Part shown: piece after piece, positions 43,352 to 51,416 of the stretch
Numbering within the stretch: the first letter of the stretch is position 1
Layout of the letters: every line of letters begins with the position of its first letter
Assembly: GCF_009754945.1 (NCBI RefSeq)
Contig: NZ_WPIN01000009.1
Span: forward strand, 62,001-126,000
Length of the DNA stretch: 64,000 bases
Origin: Spirosoma arboris
GTDB lineage: Bacteria > Bacteroidota > Bacteroidia > Cytophagales > Spirosomataceae
Reading direction: 5' to 3'
Translations under genes and position numbers: made by a program
Notes under the pieces: generated by a model
Told to the model about the DNA's origin: nothing
Seen by the model: only the letters and a program-made list of their open reading frames with translations
Databases searched by the model: none

Positions 43352-44692
43352 CTAATTACAGAAATCGCTAATTACTTTATACGCTGGGTTGTAGCCAAGC
43401 TCACCGGCTTTGGAAAGGTCTAAACAACCGCTGTTCTCGTCGCCAAGGCTGTGCTTAATAATTCCCCGGATATAATATACTTCGGCATAACGGGGGTTCA
43501 GCTTAACTGCGCTGTTGCAGTCCATAATAGCTGCTCGCTGATCACCCTGCGCAGATTTAATTAATCCCCGGCTGAAATACGCTTCGGCATAAGTTGGGCT
43601 AAGTTCAATCGCTTTGTTCAAATCCGTAATAGCTGATTTTTGATCGCCTTGTTTGTTCTTGCTAATACCTCGACTGAAATAAGCTTCGGCACGTTCGCTC
43701 CCTAACTCATTGATTTTGTTGCGCTCCTGCACTACATCGCGTAACTTATCGAGTGTGATACGGCTGATCTTCCCACTATAAACAACCTTCGTGTCAACGT
43801 TAACATTGTTCATGTCAATCGCCTGATTAAAGTCTTGAACCGCACTTTTTTGATCGCCGAGTTTGCTACGGCAAAAGCCACGCCCATAATAAGCCCGATA
43901 ATTATCGCCTTTAAGGGCGATGGCCTTATCATAATCGGCCAATGCGCCTTTATAATCCTCTAATTTCCCTTTCGCGTACCCCCGATAAAAATAAGACTCG
44001 CCATCTTCAGGGCTGAGTTCAATCGCTTTATTCAAATCGGTTACTGCTCCCGTAAAATCGTTCAGCTCAACTTTCGACATACCTCGTCCGGCATAGGCCT
44101 GAGGGCGTTTAGGGGTAAGATCTACTACTTTCGTAAAGTCTGGTAAACTACCCGCAAAGTCTTCCAATTTTTGTTTCGTAACACCCCGCACATAATAGGT
44201 TTGTGCATTGGCTGGATCAAGTTCAAGGGCTTTGGTAAAATCGGCCAGCGCACCCCGGTACTGATCAATGCGGCTTCGGCTAACACCTCGATTGTAATAA
44301 GCCTGTGGATCGTCGGGATTTAGTTCGATAGATCGACTGAAATCCAATAATGCACCCCGATGGTCGTCCTGTTTGCTTTTACTAACTCCTCGGCTCAAGT
44401 AAGCCAGGGCATCTTTCCCGTTGAGTTCGATTGCGCGGTCGTAGTCCAGAATAGCGCCCCGATGGTCTTTTAGATTGGCCTTGGCTAAACCCCGATTGTA
44501 ATAACTAGCCGAATTGTCGGGATTCATTGTGATGGCCATACTGAATGCCTGTAACGCACCCGTAAAATCGTTTGCTTTGCTTTTGGCTATACCGCTTTCG
44601 AAGAAATCAACAGCAGTTTGCTGAGCGGTAGCAATAATAGTTGGGCTAGTGCATAAAAGCAGAGTGACCAGCGGCAGTATAAGTCGCTTCAT
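43352..44692 (-). CDS. Secreted TPR-repeat protein
   Basis: Exported scaffold with about eleven tetratricopeptide repeats. A signal peptide (to ATAQ, residue 24) is followed by 34-residue units of the form AxxYYxRGxxKxxLxDxxGAxxDFxKAIELxP, nearly uninterrupted, except one degenerate unit at about 310-335 (VDTKVVYSGKISRITLDKL). It lacks any enzymatic domain. Such proteins hold together periplasmic complexes. Partner unknown. The DNA repeats follow from the protein repeats. Confidence 0.9.
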   Translation of the reverse strand: MKRLILPLVTLLLCTSPTIIATAQQTAVDFFESGIAKSKANDFTGALQAFSMAITMNPDNSASYYNRGLAKANLKDHRGAILDYDRAIELNGKDALAYLSRGVSKSKQDDHRGALLDFSRSIELNPDDPQAYYNRGVSRSRIDQYRGALADFTKALELDPANAQTYYVRGVTKQKLEDFAGSLPDFTKVVDLTPKRPQAYAGRGMSKVELNDFTGAVTDLNKAIELSPEDGESYFYRGYAKGKLEDYKGALADYDKAIALKGDNYRAYYGRGFCRSKLGDQKSAVQDFNQAIDMNNVNVDTKVVYSGKISRITLDKLRDVVQERNKINELGSERAEAYFSRGISKNKQGDQKSAITDLNKAIELSPTYAEAYFSRGLIKSAQGDQRAAIMDCNSAVKLNPRYAEVYYIRGIIKHSLGDENSGCLDLSKAGELGYNPAYKVISDFCN

Positions 44693-44883
44693 AAACGAAA
44701 TCCTGAAGTTTTGGTGAGTACGTAATGTATTAAGAGGGATAAAATTAGGCTTTTGTTATTGCTTAGCCAAGTTGACAATATGATAAAACGATGAACCTAT
44801 CCTGGATTGTAAATTAGGATTATGTAAATGCCAGCCAGTTACCTGTCTAATCCTGTCAAATAAGCTAGTTGCAAATAAATATG

Positions 44884-44962
44884 TGTCATTTTGGCGTATT
44901 TTATTGTTTGTTTAAGAGGATTTATGTCAAAATGTCAGTAATGATTTAATAAAATAGCTTTG
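44884..44962 (+). promoter_or_regulatory. hsp20 upstream region: inverted GTCAAAATG-type sites and a -7 element
   Basis: TGTCATTTTGGC (44884-44895) and GTCAAAATGTCA (44926-44937) are near reverse complements of each other, 30 nt apart. A perfect -7, TAGCTTTG, follows at 44955-44962, about 65 nt before the hsp20 ATG. No good -33 is seen. The rest of the 334-nt gap 44693-45026 is AT-rich and shows nothing else. Confidence 0.45.
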
Positions 44963-45026
44963 GTACAGCATTTGACTAAGGATGTATGTGTTTAATTATA
45001 AACAACCCAATAAACCAAATAAGCAA

Positions 45027-45449
45027 ATGGCAACCTTAGTTCGATATAATAACTTCCCTACTTTTTTTAACCCATTCTATGGTCGTCCCGTAATCAATCG
45101 GTATCACAATACGACTCCGAATGTACCAGCGGTAAACGTAAAAGAAACTGAAACTGCGTTTGTCCTTGAGTTGGCTGCTCCTGGTCTGAAAAAAGAGGAT
45201 TTAAAAATCAACGTAGAAAATAATAAGCTGACGATTGCCTATCAATCCGAAGTGAAAAATGAAGAAACTACAGAGAAATTCACCCGTCAAGAGTTCGGCT
45301 TTACGTCGTTTGAACGTAGCTTCCGTTTGCCTAAAACGGTAAACGCCGACGCTATCAAAGCTGCTTACGCCGATGGTATTCTGACTGTTGAATTACCCAA
45401 AATTGAAGTGAAAGAGGAGAAGTTGGTGAAGGAAATTACCGTTGCCTAA
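45027..45449 (+). CDS. Small heat shock protein, Hsp20 family
   Basis: ATP-independent chaperone that binds unfolding proteins. About 140 aa: a short N-terminal arm (MATLVRYNNFPTFFNPFYG), the alpha-crystallin domain (about 30-125; ELAAPGLKKEDLKINVENNKL, SFRLPKTVNADAIKAAYADGILTVELPK) and a C-terminal tail. ATG 45027 fits the usual Bacteroidota start; the 15 residues from 44982 do not. Preceded by a possible heat-shock operator and followed by a strong terminator. Confidence 0.95.
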   Translation: MATLVRYNNFPTFFNPFYGRPVINRYHNTTPNVPAVNVKETETAFVLELAAPGLKKEDLKINVENNKLTIAYQSEVKNEETTEKFTRQEFGFTSFERSFRLPKTVNADAIKAAYADGILTVELPKIEVKEEKLVKEITVA

Positions 45450-45470
45450 TCAGGTACTCGGTAAAATCAG

Positions 45471-45503
45471 AAAGCCCACGCTACTTAGTGTGGGCTTTTT
45501 TTT
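45471..45503 (+). terminator. Intrinsic terminator after hsp20
   Basis: AAAGCCCACGCT (45471-45482) pairs with AGTGTGGGCTTT (45487-45498) with a single G/A mismatch and a 4-nt loop, followed by five more T. Confidence 0.9.
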
Positions 45504-45530
45504 GCTTAGAGCTCCGTGCTACACACTCCT

Positions 45531-46193
45531 CTACTTTATTGCCGACATAAACGCTTCAAGTTTTTGAGCATCCAGCTTACCGTTCGTCCGGACTCCACTA
45601 CATATATCGAGACCAAAAGGTCGCACCATATCAATAGCCTTACGCACATTCTCGGGTTTTAGACCGCCTGCCAGAAATACGGGCACCGAGGACTGCTCCA
45701 CAATCTGGCGGCTCACCAACCAGTTATGTACTCGCCCGGTACCACCTAATTCTTTCACGGCAAGATTTGGATTACCAGAATCTAATAGCAAGGCGTCGAC
45801 GCCATTTTGAAGAGCCTGAAGAGCTTCATCAAGATTGCTCTCGTCAATGACGTGGATGACCTGAACAACTTTTACGGCAGGCAGCGCTTTATGCAACTGA
45901 GCATACGTTTCGGGCGGCACTGCATCCACAAGCTGAATGGTATTGGCACCTACACGCTGCTGATGGGCTATTATATTGTCGAGGATGGTTTCACTCGTGA
46001 GCATGAACGTGGATATGGGCGGAGGTGTAACCTGGACAATTCGTGCGGCTAATTCATCGGCTACTACGCCAGGACCACTGGGCATTCGACCTACTAACCC
46101 GAGTGCATCGGCACCAAACTGAATCGCCAGCCGGGCTTCATCGAGGCTACTGATACAACAAATTTTTACTCTCGTTCGGAACGGAGATTCCAT
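45531..46193 (-). CDS. Phosphoribosylanthranilate isomerase-like TIM-barrel protein
   Basis: TrpF-like (beta/alpha)8 protein. The first strand carries RVKICCISSLDEARLAIQFGADALGLVGRMPSGPGV, with the active-site Cys position filled; later blocks include VVQVIHVIDES, VDALLLDS and the phosphate-binding PVFLAGGLKPENV plus FGLDICSGVRTNGKLD. The 220 aa are complete. No other trp gene is adjacent. KICC replaces the usual KICG, and a GVLD insert is lacking, so it may be a paralogue rather than the main TrpF; activity is not certain. Confidence 0.88.
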   Translation of the reverse strand: MESPFRTRVKICCISSLDEARLAIQFGADALGLVGRMPSGPGVVADELAARIVQVTPPPISTFMLTSETILDNIIAHQQRVGANTIQLVDAVPPETYAQLHKALPAVKVVQVIHVIDESNLDEALQALQNGVDALLLDSGNPNLAVKELGGTGRVHNWLVSRQIVEQSSVPVFLAGGLKPENVRKAIDMVRPFGLDICSGVRTNGKLDAQKLEAFMSAIK

Positions 46194-46248
46194 TGTTTTC
46201 GGTTGCTTACCTAAATGATAAAGCCGTAAATCTACGGTTTGTGTGATT

Positions 46249-47499
46249 ATGGTTCAACAAACGCCTAGCGACACTTTTGCTTCTCTCCGAATTCCTGAAT
46301 TTCGCTACTTTGTCATGAATAGTTTCCTGATTACAGTTACGTTGCTGATTCAGGAAGTTACCCTTGGGTATGAACTATACAAAATCACGCATGATCCACT
46401 CATGCTGGGTTTGGTAGGTCTTGCAGAAGCCATCCCCTTCATTGCTCTATCTCTTTTTGGGGGTCACCTGGCTGATCGGCGTGATAAAAAAAGCATTTTG
46501 CAATGGAGTTTGCTGGTTATCTTGCTCGGTTCTGTCATTCTGTATTTAGTTTTTCAACCATCTATTGTGTCGGGTCTGTCGCAAACAGCTAGGCTTGCGA
46601 CTATTTATGGTGTTTTGATGCTAATTGGCACAGCCAAAGGGTTCTATTCCCCAGCTAGTTCGTCGCTTAAACCGTTTTTGGTCCCTCGCGAACTCTATGC
46701 AAATTCGGCAACCTGGAGTAGTTCGTTTTGGCAGGCGGGGGCTATTGTTGGACCAGGAGTAGCAGGCTTTCTGTATAGTTGGGTAGGCTTCGACAATTCT
46801 CTAATTGTGGTTATTGCGCTATTAGTGGTTTGTTATGTGCTTATTACGCTAATTGACCGGAAACCGGTACCGGTTAGCAATGAGCCGGTTCTGGGCCTAC
46901 GGGAAAGTTTGAAAGAAGGGTTCCGCTTTGTTTTCAAAACGCAGATTGTGCTCTATGCCATTTCGCTCGATTTGTTTTCTGTATTATTCGGAGGGGTAGT
47001 GGCCATTTTGCCCGTTTTTGCCGAAGATATTCTAAAAGTGGGTGCCGAAGGACTAGGATTCCTGCGGGCTGCTCCATCTGTAGGTGCGCTACTCACAATG
47101 GCATATATGACAAAGCATCCTCCAACGCACAACGCCTGGCGGAATATGCTGCTGGCTGTAGCCGGATTTGGAGCGGCTACTATTGTGTTTGCGTGGTCTA
47201 CGAACTTTTATCTGTCGCTTATTATGCTAGGATTAACAGGTGCGTTCGATAGTGTTAGTGTGATTATCCGACAAACGATTCTACAAATTTTTCCGCCCGA
47301 TCATATGCGCGGGCGTGTGGCTGCCGTGAATGGTATTTTTGTTAGTTCATCGAACGAGATTGGGGCGTTTGAGTCGGGATTATTGGCCCGATTGTTAGGT
47401 ACAGTGCCCTCGGTGGCATTGGGGGGATTTGTTACACTCTTCGTGGTGGGGTACGTATATGCTAAATCGAAAGAGTTGTTCGCTGTTCGGCTGAGTTAA
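46249..47499 (+). CDS. MFS transporter
   Basis: Twelve-helix major facilitator, 416 aa, of the drug/enterobactin-exporter-like group (MFS_3-like). After the N-terminal arm, the first loop has GGHLADRRDKKSIL (GxLaDrxGrr motif), and the cytoplasmic mid-loop and GRVAAVNGIFVSSSNEIGAFESG motif follow. ATG 46249 was preferred to the GTG at 46243. Divergent from the TrpF-like gene. Substrate unknown. Followed by a 48-bp perfect palindrome. Confidence 0.93.
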   Translation: MVQQTPSDTFASLRIPEFRYFVMNSFLITVTLLIQEVTLGYELYKITHDPLMLGLVGLAEAIPFIALSLFGGHLADRRDKKSILQWSLLVILLGSVILYLVFQPSIVSGLSQTARLATIYGVLMLIGTAKGFYSPASSSLKPFLVPRELYANSATWSSSFWQAGAIVGPGVAGFLYSWVGFDNSLIVVIALLVVCYVLITLIDRKPVPVSNEPVLGLRESLKEGFRFVFKTQIVLYAISLDLFSVLFGGVVAILPVFAEDILKVGAEGLGFLRAAPSVGALLTMAYMTKHPPTHNAWRNMLLAVAGFGAATIVFAWSTNFYLSLIMLGLTGAFDSVSVIIRQTILQIFPPDHMRGRVAAVNGIFVSSSNEIGAFESGLLARLLGTVPSVALGGFVTLFVVGYVYAKSKELFAVRLS

Positions 47500-47513
47500 T
47501 AATAGCTAATAAA

Positions 47514-47561
47514 AACCTGCTCCTAACTATCCGCCAATTGGCGGATAGTTAGGAGCAGGTT
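47514..47561. repeat. 48-nt perfect palindrome without a loop
   Basis: Every base of 47514-47561 pairs symmetrically, with centre CCGCCAATTGGCGG and outer AACCTGCTCCTAACTAT. It lies between convergent genes (MFS and a small ORF). Confidence 0.95.
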
Positions 47562-47589
47562 GGCAATCAGTACAAATCTTTCGTTAGGG

Positions 47590-47805
47590 TTAGGCTATAG
47601 CGACTGGTGAATTCAAATCGCTAAGGAAGGCATTTACATCAATCTGTTCGTTGAGCAGAACACGAGCATTAAAAACCTCCCAGAATAGCTCATCTGAAAG
47701 TTGATAATCGCGTTGCAGCCGGATCATATCGCGGATGCTGTCCTTGAGTTTGAGTTGCCCGACTGGTGATTGCACCTGCGAAGCGAGGGACTGGTAATTT
47801 TCCAT
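47590..47805 (-). CDS. Hypothetical 71-aa protein
   Basis: A small soluble protein predicted to be helical (SPVGQLKLKDSIRDMIRLQRDYQLSDELFWEVFNARVLL), with no signal or TM segment. I do not recognise it. ATG start and amphipathic composition make a real gene plausible, but there is no promoter and the short length limits confidence. It converges with the MFS gene across the 48-nt palindrome. Confidence 0.55.
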   Translation of the reverse strand: MENYQSLASQVQSPVGQLKLKDSIRDMIRLQRDYQLSDELFWEVFNARVLLNEQIDVNAFLSDLNSPVAIA

Positions 47806-47990
47806 AACCTGATTTTTTTAGCGTGCAGGATTTTAAACACCCTCGTTTTTAGATTGTTTCCTATTTAGCATAGAAAATTAGTAGACAATTAGAAAAATTA
47901 TATTATGCCTTTTCATATGCGCTGTAAAGCAATTGTTAACTCGGCATGTTACAACTATTTTTTTTTCAATTAATTGATAATCAATAAGAC

Positions 47991-48857
47991 ATGAAACAAT
48001 TTACTTTCTTAAGTCTCGTCTTAATCACTGGAAGTAGTTTGCTTGCGCTGACGCCCCCGCCTGTTCGCCCGAAACCTATGAAACTGGTGAAAGTCTGGGA
48101 AACAGATACAACGCTACGTACACCTGAGTCGGTACTCTACGACGGCCACAACACCCTGTATGTCGCTAACATCGACGGAAAACCTGATGCGCTGGATGGG
48201 AGCGGATTTATCTCGAAAGTATCGCTCGATGGTAAAATCGAAAATCTGCGCTGGACGTCGGGCTTAAATGCTCCCAAGGGTATGGGTTTGTATAAAAATA
48301 AACTCTACGTAACGGATGTATACCGATTAATTTGCATCAATACTGAAAACGGGCAGGCCGAAAAAACATGGGATGCCGTAGGGAAAGATGGTTTCCTGAA
48401 TGATGTAACTGTTGCGAAAGATGGCACTGTGTACGTGTCGGATAATAGAAATGACAAAATTTATCGCTTGAAAGATGGTAAATGGGAAGTTTTTCTGGAT
48501 GGTGAACAACTCAATAAACCCAATGGCGTGCTGGCAGTTGGTAAAGACAAACTCCTGATTGGCAGTACTAAAATAGGCGCTCTGCAATCTGTAGATCTGG
48601 CGACAAAAACCCTAACGAAACTAGCTGATGGGATGGCGGCTACAGATGGTATTGTACCGGAAGGAAAAGGTAATTATTTCGTCTCGGACTGGAACGGACA
48701 ACTATTTCACGTTAACGCCGATGGTACGAAGGAGCAATTGTTAGACACGCGCGCTGAGAAAATCAATTCAGCTGATATTGATTACGTCGCCAAGAAAAAG
48801 CTATTAGTTGTTCCAACGTTTTATCGAAATAGCCTAATTGCGTATCGGGTTGAGTAA
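47991..48857 (+). CDS. Secreted SMP-30/NHL-type beta-propeller protein
   Basis: Exported six-bladed propeller of the SMP-30/gluconolactonase superfamily. A signal peptide (to about residue 20) precedes repeats such as PESVLYDGHNTLYVANIDG, LNAPKGMGLYKNKLYVTDVYRL, FLNDVTVAKDGTVYVSDNRNDKIYRL and NKPNGVLAVGKDKLLIGS, which contain the metal-binding Glu, Asn and Asp of the family. The 288 aa are complete. Lactonase or plain binding role cannot be distinguished. Followed by a 26-bp palindrome shared with argH. Confidence 0.85.
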   Translation: MKQFTFLSLVLITGSSLLALTPPPVRPKPMKLVKVWETDTTLRTPESVLYDGHNTLYVANIDGKPDALDGSGFISKVSLDGKIENLRWTSGLNAPKGMGLYKNKLYVTDVYRLICINTENGQAEKTWDAVGKDGFLNDVTVAKDGTVYVSDNRNDKIYRLKDGKWEVFLDGEQLNKPNGVLAVGKDKLLIGSTKIGALQSVDLATKTLTKLADGMAATDGIVPEGKGNYFVSDWNGQLFHVNADGTKEQLLDTRAEKINSADIDYVAKKKLLVVPTFYRNSLIAYRVE

Positions 48858-48914
48858 GTGAAGTGAGTGGAGTAGGTCATCCTAATTAGACCTACTCCAC
48901 TCACTTCACTTACT
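48853..48914. repeat. 26-bp perfect inverted repeat of AGTGA words
   Basis: Arms 48853-48878 and 48889-48914 are exact reverse complements with a 10-nt loop. The arm AGTAAGTGAAGTGAGTGGAG is a drifting repeat. It overlaps the last codon and stop of the propeller gene and lies between convergent genes, so it may be a two-way terminator. Confidence 0.92.
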
Positions 48915-48944
48915 ACATATCACGAGGTTACCTACATTATCGGT

Positions 48945-50279
48945 TCAGCCCAACAAATGCCTGATAGCTGTTTGGGCTCTATCTGCCCCGAAACCAGCTA
49001 GTGCCTTTTCCATTGCCTGATTAATCAACTCATTACCCAAATTGCCAATACTTCCTTCGTGCGTATGATATAACTCGCGGGGAGGATGATAAGTATGTTC
49101 GGCAATTTCCTTTCCAACGGTTCGATAGGCTTCGCGGAAGGGAACGCCTTGTAATACCAACTCATTTACACGCTCAACACTAAATAAGAGGTCGTATTTA
49201 GGATCATCCAGCAGATTGGGTTTAACTTGGATGTGTTCGAGCATAAAGTCGGTGATGTCCAGGCAATCCAGAATTTCGTCGAAAGCAGGCATCAGGATTT
49301 CTTTCAGCAACTGCATATCACGATGGTAGCCCGAAGGAAGGTTGCTCATGACGAGCGTTATTTCCATTGGTAGCGCTTTCATCCGGTTGGTTTTAGCCCG
49401 TAGAAGTTCGGCCACGTCCGGGTTTTTCTTGTGTGGCATGATGCTACTACCCGTTGTCAGCGCGTCGGGGAGCGTTAAAAAACCGAAGTTCTGGCTGTTG
49501 TAAAGGCATATATCCATTGCCATCCGCGAGATTGTAGCGGCTACAGCAGCCAATGCGGTCAGCGCCGTTTGTTCAGTTTTACCCCGACTCATCTGGGCAT
49601 ATACTACATTAACATGCATGCCTTCGAACCCTAGCAACTCAGTCGTGAGCGTTCGATTGAGCGGAAACGACGAGCCATACCCTGCGCCTGAGCCAAGCGG
49701 ATTTCGGTTAGCAAGCCGATAAGCTGTTTGAAGCGTCAGCATATCGTCGGCAAGGGCTTCGGCGTAAGCACCGAACCATAACCCAAATGACGAGGGCATC
49801 GCAATTTGCAGGTGTGTATAACCGGGCAGTAAATCGTCTTTGTGCTGATCTGACCGACTCACTAATCGATTGAACACACGCTGAACGCTCTCCGCCACCT
49901 GCCAGAGTCGATCGCGGGTAAAGAGTTTCATATCGACCAGCACCTGATCGTTGCGCGACCGACCCGAGTGAATTTTTTTTCCCACATCGCCCAGCGTCCG
50001 GGTGAGCATTAGTTCAACCTGCGAGTGAACATCCTCGACACCTTCTTCAATAACAAACTGACCGGCTTCAATTTGCTGGTAGATTTTCTTCAATTCATCT
50101 GTCAACAGACCTAATTCCTCTTTAGTCAACAGATTAATTGTTTCGAGCATTTGCGCATGGGCGAGGTTCCCCAGGACATCGAACGGAGCGAGGTAGAGAT
50201 CCATTTCACGGTCGCGCCCGACGGTGAAGCGTTCAATTTGATCGGCGGTCGTAACGCCTTCTTTTTGCCAGAGTTTCAA
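48945..50279 (-). CDS. argH: Argininosuccinate lyase
   Basis: Last step of arginine synthesis: splits argininosuccinate to arginine and fumarate. The 444 aa show the fumarase/aspartase fold with VEDVHSQVE, GKKIHSGRSRNDQVLVD (binding site), GYTHLQIAMP, and the signature GSSIMPHKKNPD near residue 280 with the mobile Ser loop. The family start MKLWQKEG is read from a TTG at 50279; no ATG fits. No other arg gene adjoins it. Confidence 0.96.
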   Translation of the reverse strand: MKLWQKEGVTTADQIERFTVGRDREMDLYLAPFDVLGNLAHAQMLETINLLTKEELGLLTDELKKIYQQIEAGQFVIEEGVEDVHSQVELMLTRTLGDVGKKIHSGRSRNDQVLVDMKLFTRDRLWQVAESVQRVFNRLVSRSDQHKDDLLPGYTHLQIAMPSSFGLWFGAYAEALADDMLTLQTAYRLANRNPLGSGAGYGSSFPLNRTLTTELLGFEGMHVNVVYAQMSRGKTEQTALTALAAVAATISRMAMDICLYNSQNFGFLTLPDALTTGSSIMPHKKNPDVAELLRAKTNRMKALPMEITLVMSNLPSGYHRDMQLLKEILMPAFDEILDCLDITDFMLEHIQVKPNLLDDPKYDLLFSVERVNELVLQGVPFREAYRTVGKEIAEHTYHPPRELYHTHEGSIGNLGNELINQAMEKALAGFGADRAQTAIRHLLG

Positions 50280-50330
50280 AGTGAAATCGGACCGCCGAAG
50301 CGGAGTTAATAGTGAATCATACTTTCTGTC

Positions 50331-50810
50331 TTAACTCGGCCGATTGGGCAATTGGATAACTGAAAAGCCCAGTCGACGAAAGTATTCTAAAACAGCTTGT
50401 TGTTGAACAATCGTTATAGCCTTGAACCGGCCAGATTGATTATTGACGTATATAGTATCGTCTTTGCCGAACCATAATTCGCCACCCTGAAAGGCTTTTC
50501 GCTTACCTGTGATGTTTGTATGGCAAACGCAACCTCGTGCGGCTAAAGAGTTAGGTGTCATTTCGTGGATAATTCTTAATCCATTCTGGTCAATAACCCA
50601 AAGGTATTTCAGATCTGAAGGTAGCAAAGAGGGGTCGGATGAATCGCAACGAAGGCAATCGGCTGGAATTTGCCCTGATTCCAAACTAATTATATAATCG
50701 AGAAAAATTACATCTTCGCCAGGCAGCACTTCACGATTAAAATTTGAACGCTCAAAGGGTAATACGGCTGGGCCGAGTCGTTCTAAAACAGCATTACTAT
50801 CAGAAAGCAT
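50331..50810 (-). CDS. Unrecognised protein, second gene of a coupled pair
   Basis: A 159-aa protein without signal or TM helix. The N-terminal 45 residues are hydrophobic/acidic; the centre has four cysteines in the arrangement CLRC and CVC (about residues 57-95), which might bind metal; the C-terminal half has GGELWFGKDDTIYVNNQSGRF, a compact block of Gly, Trp and Asn. I cannot place it in a family. Its ATG overlaps the upstream stop as TGATG, so it is probably translated by coupling. An effector/immunity or enzyme/accessory pair is possible but unproven. Confidence 0.7.
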   Translation of the reverse strand: MLSDSNAVLERLGPAVLPFERSNFNREVLPGEDVIFLDYIISLESGQIPADCLRCDSSDPSLLPSDLKYLWVIDQNGLRIIHEMTPNSLAARGCVCHTNITGKRKAFQGGELWFGKDDTIYVNNQSGRFKAITIVQQQAVLEYFRRLGFSVIQLPNRPS

Positions 50811-51343
50811 CAGAGTCGAACTGCTGTTTTTTCTTTGACTCTCTCTAATGTCGTTACCCCAAATTGTTGTAGAGCAGTCAGAGCACTGATTTTAGTAAGA
50901 GGGCCAAAGTCCAGTTGTGTCAATTCATCATCTGAGCTTACTAAATACGCTTTATCGGCACTAAGAAAGAATGTAAAAGTGGCCTTTTTGAAGAGACTTT
51001 CAATGAATCGATTGTCTATTAGTTTTCCAAGTGATAGCGCTTTGTTCAAAATCTGTGTACCGATTAGCGATTCGATTAGCCAAAGTTGTTCAGGGCCTGT
51101 AAGGTACTTATTCGCAGGATTAAAATAAATGAGTTGGTTATGGTATAAGATACGGAGTAGTTGACTCCTACTTTTTGGAGAATTTCTTAAACGTCCTTGA
51201 CTAAATTGAGATACTTCTGGATCTGATAGGAGAGTTAATGATTGACCAGATTCTACAGCACCAGAAAATATAGGTGAGCGCTGAGTCGCTTTTCTGAATG
51301 CTTGTCGAGATACAACGGATTTTCGACTATATGATGATCTCAT
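50810..51343 (-). CDS. Unrecognised protein, first gene of a coupled pair
   Basis: A 177-aa protein. The N-terminal 40 residues are basic and Ser/Arg-rich (MRSSYSRKSVVSRQAFRK), probably disordered. The rest is a mixed alpha/beta region (LLRILYHNQLIYFNPANKYL, EQLWLIESLIGTQILNKALSLGKLIDNRFIESLF). No signal peptide or known motif. GC is about 39% by hand count over 50881-51180, lower than in argH (about 55% in a sampled line), which hints at transfer. Its stop overlaps the next gene's start by one base. A -7 element TATATTTG lies at 51366-51373. Confidence 0.7.
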   Translation of the reverse strand: MRSSYSRKSVVSRQAFRKATQRSPIFSGAVESGQSLTLLSDPEVSQFSQGRLRNSPKSRSQLLRILYHNQLIYFNPANKYLTGPEQLWLIESLIGTQILNKALSLGKLIDNRFIESLFKKATFTFFLSADKAYLVSSDDELTQLDFGPLTKISALTALQQFGVTTLERVKEKTAVRL

Positions 51344-51365
51344 ACGTTTTTAAAACAATGCTATC

Positions 51366-51373
51366 CAAATATA
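51366..51373 (-). promoter_or_regulatory. -7 element of the coupled gene pair
   Basis: TATATTTG on the minus strand is a perfect TAnnTTTG, 22 nt before the ATG at 51343. No proper -33 is seen. Confidence 0.4.
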
Positions 51374-51416
51374 GCAAATTCCTTCCACTAAGGGTTCCCT
51401 TACGATAATTGCCCAA

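Noticed and set aside
43352..44692. Regular 102-nt DNA repeats that might suggest a CRISPR or satellite array
   Set aside because: They are codon-level reflections of TPR protein repeats in one open frame, and the units are too diverged for CRISPR.
50331..51343. Classical toxin-antitoxin module
   Set aside because: Gene overlap fits, but both proteins are larger than usual and neither shows a known toxin or antitoxin fold; kept as an unknown pair.
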